The notes beneath the pieces are model-generated. The model saw only the letters and a program-made list of their open reading frames with translations. It did no database searches and was not told the DNA's origin. Source: Pseudomonas gingeri (GTDB taxonomy: Bacteria; Pseudomonadota; Gammaproteobacteria; Pseudomonadales; Pseudomonadaceae). From it: a stretch of 64,000 nt of DNA. Both the position numbers and the translations under genes were made by a program. Positions 34,952 to 43,601 of this stretch are shown here, in pieces. The first letter of the stretch is position 1; each line of letters starts with the position of its first letter. The stretch spans positions 248,768 through 312,767 of the forward strand of contig NZ_JACAOS010000021.1 in assembly GCF_013386165.1 (NCBI RefSeq), given 5' to 3'.

Positions 34952-35245
34952 TTAAGTGGCGCGGGCCTCGACATACAGGTTCAAGGTCAGGCCGGCGCGC
35001 TGGAACAGCTGCGTAAGCCCGATACTCTGCGGGTCCTGGCTGTCATCGAAATTCCAGCGTTGCTGCAGCTGGCCGGTGCTCGGGCAGATACGCCAGCCGA
35101 CGGAGGCGCGTGCCGACGCCTTGGAGGAGGGCGCCGCGAACAGGGCGTTGCCACGGGCCGATTTGACTGGCTCGCGGGACAATTTGACACGCATGTTCGA
35201 AGAAAAGGCGCGAACGCCGGGCATTACAAAGGTTTTGAAAGTCAT
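34952..35245 (-). CDS. 97-aa hypothetical protein upstream of mgtA
   Basis: The start at 35245 (MTFKTFVMPGVRAFSSNMRV) has GAGG 7 bases upstream. The N-terminal half is basic; the centre reads VGWRICPSTGQLQQRWNFDD and the end AGLTLNLYVEARAT. No family recognised. Same strand as mgtA with 286 bases between; it could be a separate Mg2+-stress gene or part of a long leader. Confidence 0.6.
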   Translation of the reverse strand: MTFKTFVMPGVRAFSSNMRVKLSREPVKSARGNALFAAPSSKASARASVGWRICPSTGQLQQRWNFDDSQDPQSIGLTQLFQRAGLTLNLYVEARAT

Positions 35246-35664
35246 AACACACCTCACGACCGGACTGGCGCCGGCAGAGGCGAATTACGCAAAGAGCATC
35301 AAGCCCTGGCGCAGCTCACCCGACTGTGCGTCGAGTCCCGTCATTTTCTGGGTTAAGCGCCCGGTGAGCCGCATTCGCGGGAACCGGACAGCGTCTAGAT
35401 ACTGTGTCCATTGGGTTCTTTTGTGAGTTGAAAAAAGGCCTGAGCAGCAGGCAGGGGGAATTTACTCAACGGGGTGCTTGAAGTCAACATCAAATGTAGC
35501 GCTTTGTAGCAACAACCTGAATATAAGCTGAAGTGAATGAAAAGAGCGGCGCGTATTGCGTGGCCAAGTTGTTTTATTTCAATGGAATGAATAGGTGTCG
35601 AGGCATTCGGCTACCTATTCATTGACGCATTTAATCGAACTTATGTTTTCAGTCTGGCAGCGGA
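35246..35664. other. 419-base region without a convincing gene
   Basis: Lies between the 97-aa gene (leftward promoter side) and the 3' end of the glucosidase gene. It is less GC-rich than the flanks from about 35395 onward, contains a strong inverted repeat at 35586-35623, and otherwise shows nothing I can name. Confidence 0.6.
35586..35623. repeat. 11-bp perfect inverted repeat downstream of the glucosidase gene
   Basis: AATGAATAGGT and ACCTATTCATT, spaced by 16 bases, 42 bases after the glucosidase stop on the minus strand. The stem could end transcription, but the arms are AT-rich with no adjacent T-tract, so an operator or recombination site is also possible. Confidence 0.6.
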
Positions 35665-38298
35665 TCAGTTTTGGGGTTGCAGCAATAAAGCCACCAACGC
35701 GCTCCAGCCGGTCTGATGGGAGGCGCCGAGTCCGCGCCCAGTGTCGCCGTGGAAATATTCATGGAATAGCACCAGGTCGCGGCTGGCCGGATCGGCCTGC
35801 AACTGCCCATACGCGGCCATCACCGGTCGTCGTCCGTTCTCGTCCAGCAGGAACAGCGAGGTCAGGCGCTGGCCGAGGCTGTCGGCCACTTCGTCCAGTG
35901 ACGACAGGTAGCCGGAGCCGCTGGGGTACTCCACGGAAAAGTGGTCGTCGTAGTAACGGTGGAATTCGCGCAGCGACTCGATCAGCAGGTAGTTGACCGG
36001 CATCCACAACGGCCCGCGCCAGTTGGAGTTACCGCCGTACAGGCGCGAGTCGGATTCCGCCGGTTGGTAGCGGGCGCAGAGGGTCTTGCCATCGAGCTGC
36101 ATGGCCAGGGGTTGCTCGGCAAAGGCCTTGGACAGCGAGCGGATGCCGAAGTCGGAGAGAAATTCGGCTTCATCGAGCATGCGCTTGAGCAGGTTCTTGG
36201 TGCGTTCGCCGCGCAGCAGGGCCAGCAGCAGGCGATTGCCGTCGCCCGGTTCGTTCCAGCGCGAGACCAGCGCCGCCAGGTCCGGCCGGTGGTGCATGAA
36301 ACCCAGCAGCCGCTCACGTAGGCCGGGCAGGTCCTGGTGTTCGCGCTGCTCCAGGACCAGCACGGCGAACAGTGGCATCAGCCCGACGATGGAACGCAGG
36401 CGCACCGGCTCGCTGCGGCCATCGGGGTGTTGCAGCACGTCGTAGAAGAATTCGTCCTGGTTGTCCCACAGCCCTTCGGCGCTGTCGTCGACCCGATTGA
36501 TCGCCCCGGCGATATAGAGAAAGTGTTCGAAGAACTTCACCCCGATATCGACATACACCGGGTTGCGCTTGGCCAGTTCCAGGGCAATGCGCATCATGTC
36601 CAGGGCATAGGCGGCGACCCAGGCGGTGCCGTCGGCCTGGTCGAGGGTGTAGCCGGGTGGGATGTCGTCGGAACGGTTGAACAGGGCGATGTTGTCCAGC
36701 CCCAGAAAGCCGCCCTGGAACAGGTTGCGGCCCTCGGCATCTTTGCGGTTGACCCACCAGGAGAAGTTCAGCAACAGCTTGTGGAAGATCCGTTCGAGGA
36801 AGTCCAGGTCGCCGACGCCGGTCAGTGCTTTTTCCCGTTGGTAGACCCGCCACGACGCCCAGGCATGCACCGGCGGGTTGGCGTCGTCGAAACGCCACTC
36901 ATAGGCGGGCAATTGGCCGTTGGGGTGCATGAAACGGTCTTTGACCAGAAGCAGCAACTGGTGCTTGGCGAAGCCCGGATCGATCAGGGCGAAGGCCACG
37001 GCCTGGAAGCCCAGGTCCCAGGAGGCGTACCAGGGATACTCCCATTTGTCCGGCATGGACACGATGTCGAAGTTCGACAAGTGCCGCCAGTGGGTGTTGC
37101 GGATGTGCAGGCGTTCGGCCGGTGGTTGCGGTTGGTTCGGGTCGCCGTCGAGCCACTGGTTCACATCGAAGTAATAGAGTTGCTTGGACCACAGCAGGCC
37201 GGCCAGGGCCTGGCGCTGGACGTTACGCGCGTCGGCGTCCTTGATGCCCTGCTGCAAGGCGGCATAGAAGTCATCGGCTTCCTGGCGGCGGGTTTCGAAC
37301 AGGTGGCGGGCGTTGATTTTTTCGGCATCGGGTGGCGCGAAGCGCAGGTACAGCGTGCGGGTTTCATCCCCTTGCAGGCTCAGGGAAAAGTGCGCCGCAA
37401 CCCGGGTCCCGGCATCCCGGCGAATACTCTCGGCGCCGTTCACCACGTGGTCGTTGATCCCATCCTTGAACGGGCCGTCGGCTTGCGTGCCGTTCAGACG
37501 CCGGGTGTTGGTTTCGTTTTCGCAGAACAGCCATTCGAAGCCGTCGTCGCCCCAGGCACTGGCTTGCATGGGGTCGCAGCCAGCGTGCTGGGCGGCGACG
37601 GTGTCACCTTGCAAGGTCAGGCTCGGTCGCCGGGCGTGGGGACTCCAACTCCAGTCATTGCGCGCCCAGAGATGCGGCAGCACACGCAGGCGCGCCGCTT
37701 GGTGAAAGCGATTGTGCACGCTGATCCGCATGACGATGTCGTTCGGGGCCTGCTTGGCGTACTCGACCGTGATATCGAAATAGCGGTTGTCCTCGAACAC
37801 CCCGGTGTCGAGGATCTCGTACTCGGCATCGGCCAGGCCGCGACGGGCGTTTTCGCTGACCAGGTCGTTGTAGGGGAAGGCCGCCTGCGGGTATTTGTAG
37901 AGCATGCGCATATACGCATGGCTGGGTACGCCGTCGAGGTAGAAGTACAGCTCCTTGACGTCTTCGCCATGGTTGCCTTCGGCGTTGTTCAGGCCGAACA
38001 GGCGTTCCTTGAGAATCGGGTCACGCTCGTTCCAGAGGGCCAACCCGAGGCACCAGTGCTGGGACTTGTCGGAAAACCCCGCGAGACCTTCCTCGCCCCA
38101 GCGATAGACGCGACTGCGGGCGTGATCGTGGGGGAAATAGGCCCAGGCATCGCCGTCCGCGCTGTAATCCTCGCGCACCGTGCCCCATTGCCGTTCGCTC
38201 AGATATGGGCCCCATTCGCGCCAGCGGGCGGCGTCTTCGCCGGCCAGGCGCTGGCCTTCAGTGGTGTCGAGAAGCGTCGCTGCTGGTTTGGCCGTCAT
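35665..38298 (-). CDS. GH63-like glucosidase (MGH1-like glycoside hydrolase)
   Basis: An 877-aa cytoplasmic protein without a signal peptide. The N-terminal part has the family pattern RWREWGPYLSERQWGTVRED and YRWGEEGLAGFSD; the (alpha/alpha)6 barrel has WEYPWYASWDLGFQAVAF, LPAYEWRFDDANPPVHAW and NSNWRGPLWMPVNYLLIESL. The acidic residues in W-D-L-G-F and in YEWRFDD are the probable catalytic or substrate contacts. Close relatives are annotated as glucosidase or mannosylglycerate-hydrolase-like. Single gene beside modABC; the natural sugar is unknown, possibly a compatible-solute or trehalose-related glycoside. Confidence 0.85.
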   Translation of the reverse strand: MTAKPAATLLDTTEGQRLAGEDAARWREWGPYLSERQWGTVREDYSADGDAWAYFPHDHARSRVYRWGEEGLAGFSDKSQHWCLGLALWNERDPILKERLFGLNNAEGNHGEDVKELYFYLDGVPSHAYMRMLYKYPQAAFPYNDLVSENARRGLADAEYEILDTGVFEDNRYFDITVEYAKQAPNDIVMRISVHNRFHQAARLRVLPHLWARNDWSWSPHARRPSLTLQGDTVAAQHAGCDPMQASAWGDDGFEWLFCENETNTRRLNGTQADGPFKDGINDHVVNGAESIRRDAGTRVAAHFSLSLQGDETRTLYLRFAPPDAEKINARHLFETRRQEADDFYAALQQGIKDADARNVQRQALAGLLWSKQLYYFDVNQWLDGDPNQPQPPAERLHIRNTHWRHLSNFDIVSMPDKWEYPWYASWDLGFQAVAFALIDPGFAKHQLLLLVKDRFMHPNGQLPAYEWRFDDANPPVHAWASWRVYQREKALTGVGDLDFLERIFHKLLLNFSWWVNRKDAEGRNLFQGGFLGLDNIALFNRSDDIPPGYTLDQADGTAWVAAYALDMMRIALELAKRNPVYVDIGVKFFEHFLYIAGAINRVDDSAEGLWDNQDEFFYDVLQHPDGRSEPVRLRSIVGLMPLFAVLVLEQREHQDLPGLRERLLGFMHHRPDLAALVSRWNEPGDGNRLLLALLRGERTKNLLKRMLDEAEFLSDFGIRSLSKAFAEQPLAMQLDGKTLCARYQPAESDSRLYGGNSNWRGPLWMPVNYLLIESLREFHRYYDDHFSVEYPSGSGYLSSLDEVADSLGQRLTSLFLLDENGRRPVMAAYGQLQADPASRDLVLFHEYFHGDTGRGLGASHQTGWSALVALLLQPQN

Positions 38299-38370
38299 CG
38301 GGTCCTCCGTTGCTGGGGAGCTGAGCCGCAGTGTAGAACGTGCCGGCGCCTTTGCGGGAATCGGGTGCCG

Positions 38371-39459
38371 TCAGGCCAGCACCGCCACCGCCTTGATCTG
38401 CGCCCAGAGGGTCTGCCCCGGCGCCAACTGGAGCTGGTCCCGTGAGTAACGGGTGATCCGCGCCAGCAACGGCGTGCCCGCAGCCTCCAGCCGGACCAGC
38501 ACATGGGCGCTGTTGTCGGCGGGGATTTCCCCGGTGACGGTCACCGGCAACCGATTGAGGATGCTGCTGTGCTCGCCCGGCTGGCGGCTGAGACTGACGT
38601 CCCGGGCCTGGATCTTGAAGCGCAGGCGCTTGCCCGTCGCCAGCGGCGCATGGGCCACGCGTACGCTCAGCAGGCTGTCGGGCAATTGCAGGGTCAGCAG
38701 TTGATATTCGGCGTCGTAGGCACTGACCACGCCCTCGATCACCACGCCGGCGTCATCGCCCAGGGCCATGGGCAGGTCGAGGCGTGCCAGGGTTTCGCCG
38801 ATGGGACCGCTGGCCAGGGCCCGGCCGGCGCTGAGCAGGACGATATGGTCGGCCAGGCGTGCCACCTCGTCCTGGGAGTGACTGACGTAGAGCACCGGGA
38901 TATCCAGCTCATCATGCAGGCGTTCGAGGTAGGGCAGGATCTCGCTCTTGCGCTGGCTGTCGAGCGCCGCCAGGGGTTCGTCCATCAGCAGCAGTTGCGG
39001 GCTGGTGAGCAGGGCCCGGGCAATGCCGATGCGTTGGCGTTCGCCGCCGGACAGGTGCTGCGGGTGGCGGTCGAGCAAATGCCCGATGCCGAGCAAGCCG
39101 GTGGCGTGGGCCATGTCGACCCGGCGTTGTTCACGGGGAATGCGGCGTAGGCCGAACTCCAGGTTGGCGCGCACTGACAGGTGGGCGAACAGGCTGGCTT
39201 CCTGGAACACATAACCCAGGGCGCGTTTATGTGGCGGGACGAACAGCTTGCGCGTGCTGTCCTGCCAGACCTGGTCGTTGATCCGGATAAACGCCTCGGG
39301 GGCTTTTTCCAGGCCGGCGATGCAGCGCAGGCAGGTGGTCTTGCCCGAGCCCGAGTGTCCGTACAGGGCGGTGACGCCACGGCCGGGCAGTTGCAGGTCG
39401 AGGTCCAGGGCAAAGTCCGGGTAACTCAGGCGCAGGCGAACCTGTATCGAGGCGTCCAT
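38371..39459 (-). CDS. modC: molybdate ABC transporter ATPase
   Basis: A 362-aa ATPase: Walker A GHSGSGKTT near residue 34, signature LSGGERQRIGIARAL, Walker B LLMDEPLAALD, and a C-terminal molybdate-binding TOBE domain from about residue 290 (ARDVSLSRQPGEHSSILNRL). It energises molybdate import. Last gene of modABC, 3 bases after modB. Confidence 0.96.
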   Translation of the reverse strand: MDASIQVRLRLSYPDFALDLDLQLPGRGVTALYGHSGSGKTTCLRCIAGLEKAPEAFIRINDQVWQDSTRKLFVPPHKRALGYVFQEASLFAHLSVRANLEFGLRRIPREQRRVDMAHATGLLGIGHLLDRHPQHLSGGERQRIGIARALLTSPQLLLMDEPLAALDSQRKSEILPYLERLHDELDIPVLYVSHSQDEVARLADHIVLLSAGRALASGPIGETLARLDLPMALGDDAGVVIEGVVSAYDAEYQLLTLQLPDSLLSVRVAHAPLATGKRLRFKIQARDVSLSRQPGEHSSILNRLPVTVTGEIPADNSAHVLVRLEAAGTPLLARITRYSRDQLQLAPGQTLWAQIKAVAVLA

Positions 39460-39462
39460 GGC

Positions 39463-40143
39463 TCAACTCCAGCCCATTTTGGTCTTGCGGCTCGAGTACA
39501 GCGCCAGCAACACGATGAAGGAGAACACCAGCATGGCGCCAGCCAGCCAGTGGGCCTGGAGGTATTCCATGGCCTCGACGTGGTCGTAGATCTGCACCGA
39601 GACCACCCGGGTCTTTTCCGGGATGTTGCCGCCGATCATCAGCACCACGCCGAATTCGCCGACGGTGTGGGCAAAGCCGAGGATCGCGGCGGTGATAAAG
39701 CCTGGTCGTGCCAGGGGCAGGACCACGCTGAAGAAAGTGTCCCAGGGGTTGGCGCGCAGGGTCGCCGCCACCTCCAGTGGGCGCGTGCCGATGGCACTGA
39801 AGGCATTTTGCAGCGGTTGCACCACAAACGGCATCGAGTAGATCACCGAGCCGATCACCAGCCCGGTGAAGCTGAACGTGAGGGTGCCCAGCCCGATGGA
39901 CTGGGTGAACTGACCGATAAAGCCGTGGGGACCGAAGGCGATCAGCAGGTAGAAACCGATCACCGTCGGCGGCAGTACCAGCGGCAGTGCCACCACCGCA
40001 CCGACCGGCCCGCGCAACCAGGAGGAGGTGCGGGCCAGCCAGAGCGCAATCGGAGTGCCGATCAGCAACAGGATCAGCGTGACCAGGGACGCCAGTTTCA
40101 GGGTCAGCCAGATCGCGGCGAAATCAGCACTCGTGAGCGGCAT
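39463..40143 (-). CDS. modB: molybdate ABC transporter permease
   Basis: A 226-aa inner-membrane protein with about five helices. The EAA loop lies in LEVAATLRANPWDTFFSVVL. The start directly abuts the modA stop (TAA-ATG). Confidence 0.96.
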   Translation of the reverse strand: MPLTSADFAAIWLTLKLASLVTLILLLIGTPIALWLARTSSWLRGPVGAVVALPLVLPPTVIGFYLLIAFGPHGFIGQFTQSIGLGTLTFSFTGLVIGSVIYSMPFVVQPLQNAFSAIGTRPLEVAATLRANPWDTFFSVVLPLARPGFITAAILGFAHTVGEFGVVLMIGGNIPEKTRVVSVQIYDHVEAMEYLQAHWLAGAMLVFSFIVLLALYSSRKTKMGWS

Positions 40144-40911
40144 TTAGAGCTGGTAGCCGTAGGACTTGATGATGGCGGCGGCTTTCGGGCCCTTCAGGTA
40201 CTCGACCAGCGCCTTGGCGGCGGCGTTGTCCTTGCCCTTGGCCAGGATCACCGCGTCCTGCTTGATGGCGTCATGCATGTCGGCCGGGACAATCCACGCC
40301 GAACCGCTGGTGACCTTGCCGTCCTTGTAGATCTGCGACAGTGCGACAAAACCCAGCTCGGCATTGCCGGTGGAGACGAACTGGTAGGCCTGGGTAATGT
40401 TCTGGCCGGTGACCAGCTTGTCCTTGACCTTGTCGGTCAGGCCGAGCTTGGCCAGGACCTGGGTGGCGGCCAGGCCGTAAGGCGCGGCTTTCGGGTCGGC
40501 GATGGACAGATGCTGGTACTGGTTGTCCTTGAGCACCTGGCCTTTGGCGTCGATGTAACCGTCCTTGGCCGACCACAGGGCCAGGGTGCCGGTGGCGTAG
40601 GTGAAGCGCGAGCCGGCAACGATGTCGCCTTCTTTTTCCAGCTTGGCCGGGGTGCTGTCGTCGGCGGCGAGGAACACTTCGAACGGGGCGCCGTTCTTGA
40701 TCTGGGTGTAGAACTGGCCGGTGGCGCCGTAGGCCGCGATCAACTTGTGGCCGGTGTCTTTTTCGAAATCGGCGGCAATGGCCTGGATCGGTGCGGTGAA
40801 GTTGGCCGCGACCGCCACCTGGACTTCAGCGGCCTGGGCCGTACTGAAAGCAAACACGCTGAGCAGCGCGGCCAGGCAAGTCGGGGCAAAGCGTGAGGCA
40901 CGAATGGTCAT
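40144..40911 (-). CDS. modA: molybdate-binding periplasmic protein
   Basis: A 255-aa protein starting at 40911 (MTIRASRFAPTCLAALLSVF); an upstream in-frame extension would run through the ModE site and is rejected. The signal peptide ends at AQAAEVQVAVAANFT. Oxyanion-binding segments include AANFTAPIQ, YGATGQFYTQIKNGAPFEVF and NAELGFVALSQ. It captures molybdate or tungstate for ModBC. Confidence 0.96.
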   Translation of the reverse strand: MTIRASRFAPTCLAALLSVFAFSTAQAAEVQVAVAANFTAPIQAIAADFEKDTGHKLIAAYGATGQFYTQIKNGAPFEVFLAADDSTPAKLEKEGDIVAGSRFTYATGTLALWSAKDGYIDAKGQVLKDNQYQHLSIADPKAAPYGLAATQVLAKLGLTDKVKDKLVTGQNITQAYQFVSTGNAELGFVALSQIYKDGKVTSGSAWIVPADMHDAIKQDAVILAKGKDNAAAKALVEYLKGPKAAAIIKSYGYQL

Positions 40912-40988
40912 GAAGCGGCTCCGTTCAAAGGTTGGGGACAGGCAAATGCGCCGCTTGTTATAAGAAGAGTGCGGCGCTGAGAGGGGTG

Positions 40989-41018
40989 AATCGCTATATA
41001 CCCGAATATATAGCGATT
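40989..41018. promoter_or_regulatory. ModE-binding site upstream of modA
   Basis: AATCGCTATATA-cccgaa-TATATAGCGATT: perfect 12-bp arms around a 6-base spacer, an excellent fit to the ModE consensus (CGCTATATA-N6-TATATAGCG type). It starts 78 bases upstream of the modA ATG, so modABC should be repressed by molybdate-bound ModE. No modE gene is present in the window. Confidence 0.9.
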
Positions 41019-41055
41019 TTATTCCCGTGGCGAGTGAGCCTGCTGCGGGTGCCTT

Positions 41056-41140
41056 TGTAGGAGCCAGCTTGCTGGCGATGAGGCCCATGAGCCCTGCATC
41101 GTCCGATCCGCCGCCATCGCCAGCAAGCCGGCTCCTACAG
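41056..41140. repeat. REPIN
   Basis: TGTAGGAGCCAGCTTGCTGG at the left and CCAGCAAGCCGGCTCCTACA at the right (CCAGC type), about 45 bases apart, between the mod promoter and the 3' end of the nitronate monooxygenase gene. Confidence 0.85.
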
Positions 41141-41146
41141 AGGGGA

Positions 41147-42211
41147 TCAATGTCGGGCCAGGATCGCCTGGGCCTGTTCCGCCAACTGCCGGGTCAAGGC
41201 CTCGGCCGGCAACTCCACGCCCAGGCGCAATGCCTGGCCCGACCAGAGGTTGCTGAAGTCCGCCTCGCCCTTGGCCCGTAGCGGCAGCAGTGCACCGCCG
41301 GCCAGGGGAAACGCCGGCGCCATGTCGCTGATCGGCCCCAGTTCGCGCATCGCCCGGTTCATGATGCCCCGCGCCGGCCGGCCGGTGAACAGGTTGGTCA
41401 GGGCCGTCTCGCTTTCCTTCGCCGTGCGCAGCGCCTGGTGATGGGAGGCCGAGACCTTGGCTTCCGGCGTGAACAGGTAGGCCGTCCCCAGTTGTACCGC
41501 CGAGGCCCCGAGCATAAAGGCCGCCGCGATGCCGCGGCCGTCGCCGATACCGCCGGCGGCAATCACCGGAACATCCACCGCATCGGCGATCTGCGGCACC
41601 AGGGCGATGGTCCCGACCTGGGTGTTGAGGTCGTTGCTGAGGAAAATACCGCGATGGCCGCCGGCTTCGTTGCCCATGGCGATAATGACGTGGCAGCCAC
41701 GCTCTTCCAGCCAGCGCGCTTCATCCACGGTGGTGGCGCAACCGACGATGCTTGCCCCGGTGGCTTTCACCCGGTTGAGCAGGGCCTCGGGCGGCAGGCC
41801 GAAGTGGAAACTGACGATCTCCGGGCGCAGTTCTTCCACCAGTTGGCAGCTGGTTTCATCGAAAGGCGCACGGCTGGAGACCGGTGTCGGGGCATTGAAA
41901 TCCACGCCCAGTTCACGGTAGTAGGGCGCCAGGCGCTCCTTCCAGCGTTTCTCCCGCTCCGGGTCCGGGGCTGGCGGTTGATGGCAGAAGAAGTTGATGT
42001 TCAAGGGCGCCTGGGTCGCACTGCGAAACACCTGCACTTCCTGGCGGATCTGCTCCGGGGTCAGCATCGCGCAGGGCAGTGACGCGAGGCCGCCGGCCTT
42101 GGCGACGCCGATCATCATGGCGGATGTGGTCGCCCCGGCCAGCGGCCCTTGGATGATCGGGAGTTCGATGCCGAACAGGTCAAGAATACGGGTGTCAGGC
42201 CAGGTGCTCAT
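41147..42211 (-). CDS. nitronate monooxygenase (NMO family, FMN-dependent)
   Basis: A 354-aa TIM-barrel flavoprotein. PIIQGPLAGATTSAMM at the N terminus, the histidine in AMGNEAGGHRG, VPVIAAGGIGDGRGIAAAF for phosphate binding and GASAVQLGTAYLFTPEA are the standard landmarks. The family oxidises alkyl nitronates such as propionate-3-nitronate to aldehydes and nitrite, a detoxification step. Single gene, flanked by a REPIN at its 3' side. Confidence 0.92.
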   Translation of the reverse strand: MSTWPDTRILDLFGIELPIIQGPLAGATTSAMMIGVAKAGGLASLPCAMLTPEQIRQEVQVFRSATQAPLNINFFCHQPPAPDPEREKRWKERLAPYYRELGVDFNAPTPVSSRAPFDETSCQLVEELRPEIVSFHFGLPPEALLNRVKATGASIVGCATTVDEARWLEERGCHVIIAMGNEAGGHRGIFLSNDLNTQVGTIALVPQIADAVDVPVIAAGGIGDGRGIAAAFMLGASAVQLGTAYLFTPEAKVSASHHQALRTAKESETALTNLFTGRPARGIMNRAMRELGPISDMAPAFPLAGGALLPLRAKGEADFSNLWSGQALRLGVELPAEALTRQLAEQAQAILARH

Positions 42212-42401
42212 GACGACTTTTCTCCGGGGCAGATAAAAGGATAACGACGAGAACAGGACAGGTTTGTATCAGGAATACTGTCCGCAAGGCCAGTCGCCTT
42301 ATTGATTTGAATGCTTAAAAAGAGTGACCCCCGGTGACGGCGCCGTGGAATCCACCTAAAGTTGCCGTACTTCAAAACACCCTCCCAGGAGCACGATTCA
42401 G

Positions 42402-42860
42402 ATGGATGTGAAACGCGTAGAAGTAGCGACTTTCCAGGTGTCCGGGCCGCAAGTCCGCACCCGCAATCAGGATGAACAGCAAGCCCGGACGGCCAGGATC
42501 GGCGGTCTGTGGGGCGGCTTTTACGCAGAGGGGCTGGCGCAGCGCATCAGTACCCGGCAGCCGGACTCGCTGGTATACGGCGTTTATTCCAACTACGAGT
42601 CCGATGCCAGCGGTTATTTCGATGTGACGGCAGCCGTGGCGGTCAGCGCGCCGGCGCCCGGCTATGAAACGCTGCAGGTGCAGGCCGGTCCCTACCTGGT
42701 TTTCGAGGGACGTGGCGCCATGCCGCAAACCGTGATTGAAACCTGGGGGCGGATCTGGTCCTACTTCGAAGCGCATCCCGGGCAGCGTCGTTTCGCCACG
42801 GATTTCGAAGCCTATACCGGGCCTGACAGCGTGGCGGTGTATATCGGTGTCGTTGAGTGA
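42402..42860 (+). CDS. GyrI-like effector-binding domain protein
   Basis: A 152-aa stand-alone AraC-effector-binding (GyrI-like) domain: FQVSGPQVRTRNQDE, VYGVYSNYESDASGYFDVTAAV, LQVQAGPYLVFEG, and the final FATDFEAYTGPDSVAVYIGV with its conserved D-F-E acidic pocket. Such proteins bind cationic small molecules. No DNA-binding domain is attached. It precedes the tetR gene by 58 bases and may share its promoter. Confidence 0.85.
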   Translation: MDVKRVEVATFQVSGPQVRTRNQDEQQARTARIGGLWGGFYAEGLAQRISTRQPDSLVYGVYSNYESDASGYFDVTAAVAVSAPAPGYETLQVQAGPYLVFEGRGAMPQTVIETWGRIWSYFEAHPGQRRFATDFEAYTGPDSVAVYIGVVE

Positions 42861-42893
42861 GGCACCGTTACGTCTTTGGTCGTATGTATTTTG

Positions 42894-42908
42894 TAGGCGA
42901 TCGGTCTA
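42894..42908. promoter_or_regulatory. TetR (AcuR-like) operator before the tetR gene
   Basis: TAGGCGATCGGTCTA, matching 13 of 15 bases of the site at 43573-43587, located 10 bases upstream of the tetR ATG. It suggests autoregulation. Confidence 0.6.
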
Positions 42909-42918
42909 TATTGTGTCC

Positions 42919-43554
42919 ATGACTTCGATAACCCCTGCACCGCGCAAGCCTGGCCGTCCGCCGAAGATCCCCCGGGAGAACCTGCAAACCCGCGAGATGC
43001 TGATTCGTTGCGGCACCGAGATCCTCACCGAGCAAGGCTTCATGGCCACGGGTATCGATACGGTGCTCAAGCGGGTAGGGGTGCCCAAGGGCTCGTTCTA
43101 TCACTACTTCGACAGCAAGGAAGCGTTTGGCCAGGCTGTACTGGAGCATTACGCCGGGTATTTTGCCCGCAAGCTCGACCGCTGGCTGCTGGACGCGTCC
43201 TTGTCTCCGTTGCAACGCTTGCGCGGTTTTGTCGATGAGGCCAAGGCCGGCATGGCGCGGCATGAGTTTCGACGCGGCTGCCTGGTGGGCAACCTCGGAC
43301 AGGAAGTGACGCTGTTGCCGGACAGTTACCGCGGGCAGTTGGAGGCGGTGTTTCGTAGCTGGGAGCTGCGCCTGTCCCGCTGTTTGCAAGCGGCGAAAGA
43401 CGCGGGCGAGTTGTCGGCGCAGGCGGATTGCGAGGCGTTGGCGAGTTTTTTCTGGATAGGTTGGGAGGGCGCGGTGTTGCGCGCCCGCCTGGTGCGCAGC
43501 GATGCGCCGCTGGAAATCTTCATGCAGGGGTTTGTGCGCGGTCTGGCACGTTGA
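42919..43554 (+). CDS. TetR-family regulator (AcuR-like)
   Basis: A 211-aa protein starting at 42919 (MTSITPAPRKPGRPPKIPRE); an earlier in-frame start lies inside the previous gene. HTH at residues 25-72 (TEQGFMATGIDTVLKRVGVP, KGSFYHYFDSKEAFGQAVL). The C-terminal domain with RRGCLVGNLGQEV matches the TetR subgroup next to acuI genes; AcuR of Rhodobacter responds to acrylate. It lies 47 bases before acuI, and near-identical palindromes precede both genes. Confidence 0.86.
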   Translation: MTSITPAPRKPGRPPKIPRENLQTREMLIRCGTEILTEQGFMATGIDTVLKRVGVPKGSFYHYFDSKEAFGQAVLEHYAGYFARKLDRWLLDASLSPLQRLRGFVDEAKAGMARHEFRRGCLVGNLGQEVTLLPDSYRGQLEAVFRSWELRLSRCLQAAKDAGELSAQADCEALASFFWIGWEGAVLRARLVRSDAPLEIFMQGFVRGLAR

Positions 43555-43572
43555 TTTTTTTGGGTCTATTTC

Positions 43573-43587
43573 TAGACGGTCGGTCTA
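43573..43587. promoter_or_regulatory. TetR (AcuR-like) operator before acuI
   Basis: TAGACGGTCGGTCTA, arms TAGAC and GTCTA around GGTCG, 14 bases upstream of the acuI ATG and just before its RBS (TGGAGG). Its near twin lies before the tetR gene. Confidence 0.68.
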
Positions 43588-43601
43588 AATTGGAGGCAAG
43601 C

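Noticed and set aside
36337..38445. 702-codon + strand frame over the glucosidase gene
   Set aside because: Antisense shadow; the minus-strand gene has recognisable motifs from end to end.
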